Below are positions 47,858 to 58,149 of a stretch of DNA of 64,000 nt, piece by piece. A program made the translations under genes and the position numbers. The notes under the pieces are model-generated. The model ran no database searches and was not told the DNA's origin. It saw nothing but the letters and a program-made list of their open reading frames with translations. Source of the DNA: Phytoseiulus persimilis (taxonomy: Eukaryota > Arthropoda > Arachnida > Mesostigmata > Phytoseiidae); contig CM075103.1 in assembly GCA_037576195.1 (NCBI GenBank), positions 33,688,723-33,752,722 on the forward strand, in the 5' to 3' direction. Each line of letters starts with the position of its first letter. Within the stretch, counting starts at the first letter, position 1.

Positions 47858-48124
47858 GTGGTCCCAGAATATCAGGCGCATGCGCGCACCGAATCACGAC
47901 CTCCAGAACGCCACATTGAAGAATTCATCTTGAAAACCCTTCACGCCACTGAGCCCGCGGGAAAGTTCCGTGTTAATTTCGTCGGAGGCTCGCCAGTAGT
48001 TCCGTCAGAACGCAACGGGGTTGAACAGTTGACCTGGTCGTTTCGATTCCAGTTTACTTTTCGTGAATCTTCCCCGGATATGACCGCATCAACCGACGGT
48101 TTTCTCACGATCTCTCAATATTGA
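47858..48124 (+). other. Unrecognised open frame
   Basis: An 88-codon frame with ordinary composition, no signal peptide and no recognised domain. It could be an exon, but splice sites are not convincing. Confidence 0.15.
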
Positions 48125-48404
48125 AGTCGGCTCATGAGTCCAGGAATAATCAGATACCGAGTATTGTTTCTTCATCACGTTCAAACATGAAATCCGCGCG
48201 AAAACCCACGCTACTGACCAAGCTGAGTCTTTTGGGAAAATGTCTTGAGAGCTATCATGTTCTGCGCGTCAAGAGTCTGGTTCAAAGTTATGAGATTCTG
48301 GCTTCTTCGGGTGTTCCCTCAGGTCGTGCGCGAACCAAGCGTACGTCGCTTCCCTGGAATCAAGGAGATGGCAGCATGGTTTAGGATATATTCGTGGAGG
48401 TTAT

Positions 48405-48488
48405 GCCTCGTTTCCCCGAGTCTCGTTTCCCGAGTCTCGTTTCCCCGAAATCTTGTTTCCCAGAATCTCGTTTCGCCGACTCAGTCCT
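48405..48488 (+). repeat. Short tandem repeat TCTCGTTTCCCCGAG
   Basis: Five imperfect copies of a 14-16-base unit, in the order CTCGTTTCCCCGAGT, CTCGTTTCCCGAGT, CTCGTTTCCCCGAAAT, CTTGTTTCCCAGAAT and CTCGTTTCGCCGACT. Confidence 0.6.
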
Positions 48489-49373
48489 CTTCCATAGACT
48501 CCCCGAATCCTCAAGCGCCGTTCGTTGAGTCCGAATCAGAGAACGTTCCATGCATAGCACTGGTTGACGGCTTGGAGTCTACGGCGGCCCATTCAGTAAC
48601 GGAAAGGGCATTGGTGGGGCCAAGAATAACGGGGTGATTCTCGCAGTGGGAAAATAATCTATTTCGAAGCAAGCGAGGGGGAGAATTCAATATGGATGGG
48701 AGAGTCTCGACTGAGGGCAACTTCCACGATGTAGAAGCATTGGCTTGCGAAGCGAGTTCCGGCCTGCAGCGGGTGGACGCTGATTGGAACCCGACGCTCA
48801 TCATACATCTTGAAGATGCTGTTACGCAGTAACTCTATGGATCCCGTCGCCAATCTAACATCAGCTGATTCCGACAAGATCACTCACTCATCAGGGGGGA
48901 ATCCTTCGATCAGTAAATTCAGTCATGCACGCGAGCTGGAGTACCTCTCTCTCCGTGGAAGATCGGAGCGAACTTTCGGGTGTCATCCGCTGGAACAGTC
49001 TTCTTGTCCTGGATCTATCCGATTTTCTCCTGAATCGCGAAGCCGATAAAGCTGCGGGGCACCCGGTTCAGCGCTCCCGGCCATACGAATTTGTTACATA
49101 CGAATCAGTTGGTTATTATCGCATCTTCCGCTTGTGCTGGACAAGTTCTGGTCTTGAAATAAGTCGATACGTAGTTTCCTTGCTAGAGCACTTCGATGAA
49201 GTTTCCACCGCCTCCAACGGTCCCAAGGTCAGCGGGCCCGACGCATCATGAGCTCACGGTGGCCGTGTGGTTTGCGCGCGGTCCCATGGCTGCCGCCATG
49301 TTCCCAGGGGGTCACCGAGCGGCGCTGTAGCCGCGCAAGGTTTGAAAAGTAACGAACCTCCTACGCCGCGGAG
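48489..49373. other. No supportable gene
   Basis: No recognisable coding content. The last 120 bases before the transposase are GC-rich (CGGTGGCCGTGTGG and on) and may be its 5' leader. Confidence 0.35.
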
Positions 49374-50413
49374 ATGGCAGTGCAAGAAGTGCTTTCGAAA
49401 AAGGGTGAACCCCTCTACTTGGTGCACAGCTACCTCTATGAAATCGAGGAGAAAGACTCTACGGAGTACGGTGAGAAGTTGTATTGCCGATGTGTACACA
49501 AGAGCGATAAAGGCTGTGGAGCTAGTTGTAGGATTCTCGCAACCCCAGACCTCGTCGTGAGAAGCAAGCCGGGCGACCATGACCACGAACCTGCCACTCC
49601 AGATTTCATGAGTCGAACAGCACATCAGAAGATGAAGAGAGCTGTGGTTTCTCAAGCCGAGAGAGGCGTGAAACAAGTATATTCTCAAACTCTAGTCGCA
49701 GTCGTGGAAGAATTCCAGACGCCGCACGACGATGAAGAAATCGGGGCTCGATGCCGACATACGATGCTGCTCGATCCTTCTTGTACCGGGCACGGTCGAA
49801 GATCAGGCCGTCCCTGCTCAAGTCGAGGCAAGATATCGTGCTTGAAGGACCCAGGAGGAGAACGAAGGCAGGCGAAGAGTTCTTGTTGTTCGATGAAGGA
49901 ACGAACCACAGGCTTCTAGGTTTCAGCACAGCTGAGATGATCAAAGTTCTATGCAACGCACCGATTGTCCACATGGATGGGACTTTCAGCGTAGTCCCTC
50001 GCTTGTTCTACCAGCTCCACAGCCTTCGCGCCATTCGTGGAGTCGTCACTGAGAAAATTGCCCAAGTTGTAAATTTGCTCCAGCTCGAGACGTCCAAGTT
50101 TCCGGAAGCGATATTCACGCGTCTCCTGAGTTGCCGCAGTATCGAACGGCGGGCTCTGGCTGGGGGACAACTCTCACCAGCCAGTACGGAGTCAAGGTCA
50201 GACGGCTCGCCGCCGTCAGACCTTGACTCTCTCCCCATGAATGAATCGGTACATCAGATTCTAGAGGTTCTCGAACGGGAAAACGTAACCCGGATCCATG
50301 ATTTGACGGCGGGCAAGAACGGACGGCTCCAGTATCGCCACTATCCCGCAACTATTCGACTCCGCAACAACGTCGCTGAGTATCACTCGAGACTTATTTC
50401 CAATGAGACCTGA
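49374..50413 (+). pseudogene. FLYWCH-type Mutator-like (MULE) transposase, internally deleted
   Basis: MULE transposases move DNA with 9-11-bp target duplications. The N-terminus (49374-49600) carries a FLYWCH-like zinc finger: YCRCVHKSDKGCGASC, then an HDHEP box. In the next frame (49751 on), after a frameshift near 49745, come PTYDAARSFLYRAR and the catalytic APIVHMDGTFSVVP segment holding the first Asp. Downstream of about 50060 the remaining catalytic acids are missing; a C-terminal tail with HQILEVLERENVTRIHD and AEYHSRL follows. The arrangement is that of animal FLYWCH-MULE proteins with an internal deletion. A near-perfect hairpin (AAGGTCAGACGGC and its inverse) lies at 50193-50224 inside the deleted zone. 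The foldback element at 35066-35715 has the duplication length this transposase type would make. Confidence 0.8.
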
Positions 50414-51491
50414 ATTCAGAACCGCTGATGATATGGTATGCAGCACTGTCGGCAATTCTCACATGCATCAACGACGCCCTTATCTGAGATCGCCGAATGA
50501 GACGCCGATTATTTCCCCGATGTTAGTCTCGTTAAGTCGCTAAATTTTCGGGCTGAGCGCAAGACTCCTTGGGAGTTCTCGAGACTAGAGCAGCGTTCTA
50601 TCTCTACGTACAACTCCTTCCATGAATCAGCTTGGGTCACAACTCGGTAATCCACTCGAACCTTTCTTTCTGAGAGGGATGCGCAGAAATCTTAGCGAGT
50701 TTGAACCCCCTCGGTTCAGTGCTGTACTTTGATCATTCAACGTATCTCTGATGGTCGGCCAGTATCTTCAAAATTGGTTACGGGTACAACAATCTGAATC
50801 CCTTTTGATATCGTATCGCAGAGCTGAAAGGCTTCTCTCATAACGGAAGCGACTTCCCGAGAACATCATCGAGAACCCAAGCATGGCGAGACTGAGGAAA
50901 GCATGTGGAGAGCCACCGCGGAAAGTTTCCACATGAGTGGAATATTCATAGGATTCATGATCATATCATCACTCTCATTCCTCATCTACTCGTCTCGGGA
51001 CTGTCACAAATGCCTGTCCTGGAGGAGCTCCATGCTAAAATGTAGCATCCCGACGACGTGTCCTCTGGAGCACACAGATGTCTCCGAGGGATTCATCCGG
51101 TCCTTCCGATTGACCGAAGCTGCCGCCCTAGATGATGGCCTCTCGTGCTTCTAGTCGTAGGCCAGAACCCCTCAGCCGCAAAGAGGAACCCTCGCACCGC
51201 AAGCGGTGCTGGAGATCCTAGACTCTCTCGGCCGTTTCTAAAGCCACGGGGTTGCCGATCCGACAAATTCTTGGAAATTCCTCAGAATCGGTTGATAGAG
51301 CATCGAGGTCTCGCATCGCCAGATAGCACCGACCTCTCTCCGGAAGAACACCGCCTTCTCGCCTGGGCGGAGACGAGCTCTCTCCGAACCTATCCGTTTT
51401 AAAGTCTGAGTACACCCCGTCACAATCCCACGAGAGTGACGAGTGAGAGCACTTCAGGTTGTTCTGAGCTCTTCGCCAACCGAAATCCAAA
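50414..51491. other. Upstream region of the TGS1-like gene; no certain gene
   Basis: A frame at 50903-51154 has one hydrophobic segment (about residues 12-29) and five Cys but no recognised family. A frame at 51145-51402 ends with a segment that may also occur, decayed, upstream of copy 2. The last 80 bases are conserved with copy 2 and are likely leader or promoter. Confidence 0.35.
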
Positions 51492-53024
51492 ATGTCGTCA
51501 TCTCTGGTTTCCTGGAGAGCCCCCGACTCCAAAGGCGCCCAAACAGTTCGCGGTTCCCAACGTGCATCGGATTCACGGATGAAACTTGAGGAGTCAAGGC
51601 GCAACAGAAGACCGCCAGTTACTTGCCGGGTCAACGACTCGAACGGTCCGGGAGTATCACCGATCATCGAGGGCTGCGACCCGATCGTGTACCCGGCGTC
51701 CGTCCCCGGCCGGCCCTTCATCCTCCACCTTGTGATGGCCCGCGGAGTGTCGAACTCCGAAGTGTTCAGCGCGCTCCGTCGCGCAGAAATCGTTTCCCAG
51801 ACGTCGATCTCCAGTGTAACGGAAGCTTCGACGGAAACTTTCCTGCTCTCGGATGGCCGCCCTGGCCACTACGACGTCCAGATCGGGCAAACGCGATGCC
51901 TGGCGCACCTCCTGCGCTATGAGCCCGAGCACGCAGGCCACACCGGTAGCTTCGCGGCCGGCTACTCCTCCTTCATCTGTGGATCCCGAGGAGGAGTCGT
52001 CTCTCGAGTCGTCCTCCGGGGGAGCTTCGGGACCGCACCCGTCGTAGTCAGTAGGTCTTACTCCGCTGACTGTGAGAGCGTATTTAGGTACAGGCGTTGC
52101 TTGAGGCCAAATCGCCGCGGTCCAGCCTCCGACCCAGCCTGTTCGTGCCGAAGACCACTGCTGCACCGACCGGCGCTTGAGGCTGAGCAGAGTCAGAGCG
52201 CTGGTTTGCTCTTTGAGAAGCCAGAGGGAACGAAGGAGCTCAATGTGGTCATGGCCCCTTGTGTCAAGTGCGAGAGCGGCCTGGCCAGAGAGGTGAAGCC
52301 GTTCCTCGACTCGGTTGAGGCTGCTTCAGCTCAGCGGGTCACTTCTGGAGCTGAAGAGAGCGAGTGCATGGAGAAGTACTACGCTCAGAGGTTCCGGTTG
52401 GTCTCCCGCTTCACCCCGGAACTTCCACTGAGCCGCCAGGCTTGGTTCTCAATCAGCCCGGAAGAGATCTCAAAGCACATTACGAGGCGCGTGGTGTCCC
52501 TGAGCCAAAAGCTCGGAAGGAAGATACGGGTCTTCGACCCATTCTGCGGAGCGGGCGGCTACATCGTGCAGGCCGCTCTCATGGACGAGGTGTCGCACGC
52601 GTTCGCGAGTGACATCAGCGCCTCGGAGGTGCAGTGCGCGAAGAGGATGGCGGACCTTTACGGTGTGCCCCGCTCGAAAATGTCTTTCAGGGTGAGCGAC
52701 ATTTTCGACATAAGCACGACCATGTTCAAAGAGCCCGTCGACGCCATCATCTGCGGCCCTCCCTGGGGTGGTCCGGCCTACCTGACTGGGGTCTACGACC
52801 TCAGTCGGATGAGGCCAGACTATGAGAAGATCCTGCACCACTGCGCCCGCTTCACCCGTAACCTCGCCCTCCTGCTCCCGAGAACTGTTGCCGTGGATCA
52901 GCTCGCCGGGACGGCACGAGCGGCGGGTTCCGTCCAGGGCGTCGAGCTGGAGCTCAACTTCCTGGCAGGAAAAATAAAAACGTCAACAGCGTACTATGGC
53001 GATTTGGTAAATAATTATCAATAA
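51492..53024 (+). CDS. TGS1-like trimethylguanosine synthase domain protein, intronless (copy 1)
   Basis: TGS1 adds two methyl groups to the m7G cap of small nuclear, nucleolar and telomerase RNAs, using S-adenosylmethionine. The 510-codon frame is unbroken. Residues about 292-510 form the methyltransferase: KYYAQRFRLVSRF, WFSISPEEI, motif I FDPFCGAGG (about 346), SDIFDI, motif IV GPPWGGPAYL (about 421), NLALLLPRT and the terminal TSTAYYGDL. All are in TGS1 order, and the Trp of PPWGG that stacks on the cap is present. Residues 1-290 contain an unrecognised domain (RPFILHLVMARG to LAHLLRYEPE), then a low-complexity linker. The ATG at 51492 is chosen because copy 2 keeps it. The stop lies inside AATAAA (53020-53025). 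Having no introns, and two partial copies nearby, is unlike a normal host TGS1 gene, so a retrocopy or TE-borne gene is likely. Expression is unknown. Confidence 0.85.
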   Translation: MSSSLVSWRAPDSKGAQTVRGSQRASDSRMKLEESRRNRRPPVTCRVNDSNGPGVSPIIEGCDPIVYPASVPGRPFILHLVMARGVSNSEVFSALRRAEIVSQTSISSVTEASTETFLLSDGRPGHYDVQIGQTRCLAHLLRYEPEHAGHTGSFAAGYSSFICGSRGGVVSRVVLRGSFGTAPVVVSRSYSADCESVFRYRRCLRPNRRGPASDPACSCRRPLLHRPALEAEQSQSAGLLFEKPEGTKELNVVMAPCVKCESGLAREVKPFLDSVEAASAQRVTSGAEESECMEKYYAQRFRLVSRFTPELPLSRQAWFSISPEEISKHITRRVVSLSQKLGRKIRVFDPFCGAGGYIVQAALMDEVSHAFASDISASEVQCAKRMADLYGVPRSKMSFRVSDIFDISTTMFKEPVDAIICGPPWGGPAYLTGVYDLSRMRPDYEKILHHCARFTRNLALLLPRTVAVDQLAGTARAAGSVQGVELELNFLAGKIKTSTAYYGDLVNNYQ

Positions 53025-53025
53025 A
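53020..53025 (+). terminator. Poly(A) signal overlapping the stop codon
   Basis: AATAAA at 53020-53025 contains the TAA stop (53022-53024) of the TGS1-like gene. The same ATCAATAAATT sequence ends the fragment at 36440. Confidence 0.6.
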
Positions 53026-53436
53026 TTGTTCCTCTTTGTTCATTTTTGGTACATTCATCTCAAGGTAGGGAATGATCAAGTCGAGTGCGGGAATGCGCGG
53101 TGTGAATCACATCATGATCAGCTCAGCCAGCTTCGGCCATCGTCACTCCAGAAATCAGCGAAGATGGCTCTCTAGACAAACTGTCGAGCCTGTTGAAGCA
53201 GGGCTTTTCTGGAAAGTGGACATCATCTCGACAGATCCACTCGGGGTCTCCAGACTTCCGGATAATACAGAAGAGAAGGCAGTTTGAGCAAGTTAGAGGC
53301 TCTGGTATTCACTCCAGGGAGTTCGAAGTCAAAAGCACGGATAACGAGATCGACAGTGCGGTCGGCACGCAAGAAGTCCGAGATCTTTGACATGATCGAG
53401 TTCAGCAATCTCTTTCCCGAGGAGAACGTACTCGAA

Positions 53437-53955
53437 TTAGTCTGAATGAAGTACTTGAAGGCAACCAGATTTTAAGGTGGAAATATGTAGTTCCCAACGG
53501 TCCGCCCAATCCTCAATGTCACCAAGGGTTTGCTGTAGAGCAACGCGGCCATCGGGCCGGGACACATCAGCGAAGATCTGTGTATCGTCAGCGGAGGTCT
53601 GATAAGAAACAGCCAAGGGAATCTTGGATCGGAGGTTCGCAGTATACAAGAGAAATAGAAGTGAGCCGACCACTGAGCCCCGGGGCACTCCTGAAAGAGC
53701 AGGGTACCTGTCAGAGGTGCGCTCATCAATTCTGAAACAAAAGTGGCGATCGGAGAAGCAGTCTGCAAACCAGCGGCACAGCCAAGGGGGGGGGGTGGCA
53801 GAGACAGGAAGCTTCGAGACGAGCAGACGGTCGTTTTTAACGTCGAAGGCTGCACGAAAATCGGTGAAAATGACATCGGTCATCGCAGATCTGTCGTTGT
53901 GACATCGACAAGTGAATCCAGGATCTCTCCCCGATCGAGAGCGCTCGTTGATGGG
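53437..53955 (-). pseudogene. Jockey/CR1-like LINE reverse transcriptase fragment
   Basis: On the minus strand the frame 53883-53437 has VIFTDFRAAFD (motif with the first catalytic Asp), the GVPRGSVVGSLLFLLYTANL box and SADDTQIF, which corresponds to the FADD catalytic box. A short decayed segment upstream to about 53955 may be the RST..L region. Only the palm survives (about 150 codons), cut at both ends. It abuts the oppositely oriented R1-type LINE at 53958. Confidence 0.85.
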
Positions 53956-53957
53956 GA

Positions 53958-55530
53958 ATGACAGCCAAGGAACCGCAAAACATCCAACCCGTCACCACGG
54001 CTGAAGTTCAAAGAGCAGCAGAGAGAAGGGCGAACAGAAGAGCCCCCGGTCCGGACGGCGTCCCCTCGGAGACACTCAAAATGCTGATGGCAATATGGCC
54101 GAAGATCTTTGCAGGAATAATGGACCAAATCCTCCACACTGACATCTTTCCAGATACAGGGAAGCAGGAAACCAGGGAAACAGAGCCCTCCTCGACATTT
54201 GAGCCGAGAGAGCAGAGAGCATTATCAATCACAGACTGCAGCAGGAGCTGGAGGAGGGGGGAAACTTCGAGGTCCAAAATGGCTTCAGAGCAGAACGATC
54301 CACTCTCCAAGCCATCCGGAAAGTTTCGAGACTGGCCGTGGATAAGATGAGCAAACCCTGGCGGAGAAGACAACGCACAACATAGATCCCCCTAGACGTG
54401 ACTTGGGGGGCATCTTCATTAGCTTGAAGAGAAGAATCGTCTCTGGATATATTCGCGGAATTCTCAAGTTCCACTACAGAACCGATGGATCACCGATGTA
54501 GAGGGAGACCGCCTGGAATGACGGCGGGGGTTTCGCAGGGATCCATCCTAGATCCCACCCTGTGGGATGTCGCCTTTGAAAATGTCCTCGAGATCAAACT
54601 CCCAGAGGGAGCCTCGACGATTTCATACGCAGACGATCTGGCATTGGTATTCAAGGCCGAACCTCTTGAGGCACCAGAGTAGACAACACGGGACTCCCTT
54701 GAGATGATCGTTCTTTGGATGAAGGAAAATAAACTATCCTGGCCCTCAGAAGACTGAAGCAGTGATGTTCTTCAGGAGTAGAAAAGACAGAAACCCGAGA
54801 CCGAAGATCATGAATCACACAATTGAGATACAGTCCCCCGCAGGAGACATCGGAATTCACATCGTTCTCACATATCAAGTTCGTGACCGAAAATGCAATG
54901 AAAACAGCAACAAACATCGCGAGGATCCCCCCAAGAACCTGTGACGCAACCGAAACTCAAAAAGAACAGAGAACCCCCGGAGTAGTAACAGAGGATCTCG
55001 GCCATACGGATCACGAGAGCATACCGCACAACGTCAACGCAGACCCTCGCCAGAATGGTTCCCCGGCCGCTGCTGGCGAGCGAGGGAGCCGAACTTTGCG
55101 CACGATGTGATCTGGAGATGGACGGGAGCGTCGAGGAAGACGAGGACGAAGGCAGAGTGAGACCATAGATAGGAGCCACCACGCTTCAAAACTGACAGCA
55201 CACGTGAGACACGACCGATAAAGACCGTTGGACCTGCTCATGCATCCTAAGTTTCGGCGACTGGTGACTTCGGCTACCTATCCTATCACCCAACACAAAT
55301 GCCGACAAACCATGGAAATTTCTAGAATCACAGGCAGCGCATGGACGAGCTGACTCGGGAAACGAGCACCGAGTCAACTCTGGCAGCAGCTCAAAGCAAA
55401 TGACATCCCAGACCTAATCAGACAGATAATGAGTACCCAAAAAGATTAGAAGAAAATCTCGCGCAAAGTAGTACGCATCCTGAAGAAGAAGGAATGGCGG
55501 GCCGGGGCCACATCCTCTGCCCCCGGACCC
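53958..55530 (+). pseudogene. R1-type LINE, reverse transcriptase to C-terminus, heavily broken
   Basis: R1-clade elements are arthropod retrotransposons, some of which target rDNA. In order, the plus strand shows the RRAPGPDGVPSETLK motif, NFEVQNGFRAERSTLQAI, the MTAGVSQGSILDPTLWDV box (54525-54580) and the catalytic SYADDLALVF (about 54620). Near 55390-55500 it shows the R1-like C-terminal segment with IPDLIRQIMSTQKD and KVVRILKKKEW. There are many stops and frame changes. No rDNA sequence flanks it, so this copy is not in an rDNA unit. Confidence 0.75.
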
Positions 55531-56498
55531 GAACGATGAGTCAAGCATGTCCCTCCTAGCGCACAATTAAACATCTTGGCAGAGCTTTCCGTTTGCTGGA
55601 AGTAATATATAACGGAAGACTCACCTTCCGCGTTCCCGGCAGCAGGGCAGCGGAGAGAGTGGGGTTTTTAGCGTTTTCAGGATGGTTTCCCGTTTCCGAT
55701 ATCCGGGTGAAGGATCCCCCCCCCCCCGCCTTCGGAAAAGAGGATTGACCGACGAAGAAAATTTTTTTCTTGGCCGTGGGAATGCAATCCGGAATGCTTT
55801 TCGATCGCTAGAAACGTACAGTGGATGCTGAACGGAAAGAGTGGGCCGACAGGAGGCTGCGCCAGTCAGATGAGCCGTCGAAAGTATCGTCTGACCACGG
55901 TGGGATCGGATAATCCTGCGCGAACAACTTGGCGCGAACGTTCACCCTGCCGATTTTACCAATCACGACACTCATTCTCTGTGTCACCATGCTCCATATC
56001 ATGTGAGTGTTACGAATTCACTCCAAGTTTATGATCTCTCCCTGGTCGCGGGTTCGATGCCCGCCGCACGCGAACATCCCCGGCTGTTGTAATGCTTCGT
56101 TTGGACTTTTGAACCCATTTACCGAAATAGACCCCAAACCTCAGGGTTCGGCTGTGAATCTGATGCCCCTCATGGCGAAGAATCCAAAACCAAGTGAGCT
56201 AGAAGGAGATCCCGTCACCTTGAGGGCCTATGGGAGTCGCGGGCCCCGAAGTAGGATTTTGCGGATACCGTGAACGGATTCCAGAACCACGTCGCGATGC
56301 CCGGACTGGGCGAAACGCTGCCCCAGACAACGGGTTAAAACCTTGATGTCCGGGGCGGACCGCCTCCTCTGCCCCCCTCTTGCTACGCGAGTTTCACACA
56401 CCCTTTCCGCCGATCGCGGGATGGATAATCATCTCTGACTTGACATTCGTACTCTCCTGATCCTCGAGAACCTCAGAATCGATTTTGTGCTCGGTGGC
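55531..56498. other. No supportable gene
   Basis: Contains a 12-C run near 55717-55728. Around 56048 there is a tRNA-like B-box (GGTTCGATGCC) without an A-box at the proper distance. Nothing coding was recognised. Confidence 0.4.
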
Positions 56499-56776
56499 TG
56501 TAGCTGCCGCGCAGAGCTGCTCAAGGGCTCAAGCCAACGGCTTCCTCCCGCTGATACGGCGGCCTTCCAGAACCGGCCAGTCACGGGTCACCCGTCCGGG
56601 TTACGGGTGTACGTCTTTTGGCCCGTTTGCTTATAGGAATGGATGCATTCTGATCCGCTCTCTGAGCGCGGGCGGTTGAAGGACCAAGCGGAATCCCGTA
56701 GGTTCTGGAAGGCCGCCGTATCAGCGGGAGGGAGCCGACGGCTTGAACCCTTGAGCAGCTCTGCGCGGCGGCTGTA
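56499..56776. repeat. Long inverted repeat (foldback)
   Basis: Arms 56499-56574 and 56701-56776 are reverse complements at roughly nine of ten positions, with a 126-base loop. The arms contain CTGATACGGCGGCCTTCCAG and its inverse. A transcript across it would fold into a strong hairpin. No terminal signature or target duplication was seen. Confidence 0.75.
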
Positions 56777-57598
56777 GGCCAAAGTGTAGCAAACAGTCTT
56801 TAGTGTAGCAGACGGATTCGAGGGGAAGGGTAAGACGACATCTGATGCACTGGTGGAGGAGTCGCGCACTATTCGAATCAAGGGGGTTCTTTGAGGGCGT
56901 TGGCGATTTGACAGGCTCCGGAAACCGCGATTCATCGCGGAATGCGAGGACTTCAGACTATGCTGCTGGAGGCAATGCCCGAAGGAATGGGCATGGATGA
57001 TCCGAAAATCATCACATTCTCATCCTCGTGGATTTCCTAAATCGATGCTATCGCTAATAAGCCGGGAGATGGGGCATGCGCGTAGATATTCTAATCGAAG
57101 ACCTCTCACCTTGGGGAAACAAAACCGACATGGTTCATCCGTTGAATGACTGAGCACCAAATTCTCGGTTGTACATTCAGCGATCGGTCTCAGAAAGGAG
57201 ACTCTGATTCGGGCTGAAATCGGGCATATGAAACCAGCACCTAGAATATAACGTATGCGATGATCCTACTCCAGTGGTCTTCTTGGACCGGCCGATATCC
57301 TCAACGAGCCCTCGATTATTTGAATCGGGCGCGCTCCCCCTGCGCTTGCCGTGGGTGTCGGCTCCTCCTCTTTCTCGAAAATATAGACGTTCTGCTACGT
57401 TGTTTGCGACCCATTGGCCGTTTACCCCGTAACTTGGTGTAGGTTATGGGTATACGACATTTGGACCAGGATCGAATGTGGATGAATGCATTCGGGCTGT
57501 CGGCGAGAAGGTTCTATGACCCGCTGAATTGAAAAAAAAAAACAGGAACGGTTCATCCACGGGTTGAACCGGGGCGCAGAAATGCGAACAATCTAGCG
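56777..57598. other. No supportable gene
   Basis: No recognisable coding sequence or repeat. Confidence 0.4.
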
Positions 57599-58075
57599 TC
57601 AAGCCGGGATACAGACAAAATTCGTCGGTAAATGAATTGGAAAGTACGGCGGATTGGTTTTGAAACACCTACAAAAAAACGAGACGACGATTTTCTTGTT
57701 GGGGGGTGTCGATATCTCAGGATCGGTTATTAGTTCAAGATTTTCAAATCGATCTCGCATAAATTCGATATTTTTCTCCTTTCTGGGGGGGTCTTTCAAG
57801 TTCCAATTGAAATCACCGCATAGAATCAGTGAAGTTCTCTGGTTTTGTATACCAGGGGACAGAACATGGTCATATTTCAGTAGGAACTCTTCAATGAGTT
57901 CGAACGATGTTCCCGGATTCATATATACTGTCACAAGGACGGTTAGTTGGTTACATAGGAGTATTTTACAGGCACAAATGTCACCAGGATCTTCATCAAT
58001 GACATCTGGTGTAATTGTGGGAGTTGCTTGCGTAGGTGCTCCTCTGCGTTCGTGAATAGCAACTCCACCTGTCGT
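57599..58075 (-). pseudogene. Endonuclease/exonuclease/phosphatase-fold domain fragment of a transposon
   Basis: The minus-strand frame from about 58060 to 57599 reads GGVAIHERRG, then TVYMNPGTSFELIEEFL, LILCGDFNWNL and a DPEIST segment. The GDFN box with the preceding Tyr and Asn is the metal/phosphate-binding core of the EEP superfamily used by LINE endonucleases. The NPGTS...GDFNWNL spacing is also what I recall from helicase-type (Helitron-like) transposon proteins of arthropods. The N-terminal part and any helicase or RT are absent. Directly downstream lies the 45-bp minisatellite, so domain and array may belong to one element. Confidence 0.55.
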
Positions 58076-58149
58076 CCACGGGGTGAAACGTGGACCCCCT
58101 GAGCGACTTCGTTGAAGTTCATGGACTGCCGTGCCCCAGGGAGTCGATC

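Noticed and set aside
56040-56075. tRNA gene or tRNA-derived SINE
   Set aside because: A B-box-like GGTTCGATGCC is present, but there is no A-box, acceptor pairing or anticodon arm at the proper spacing.
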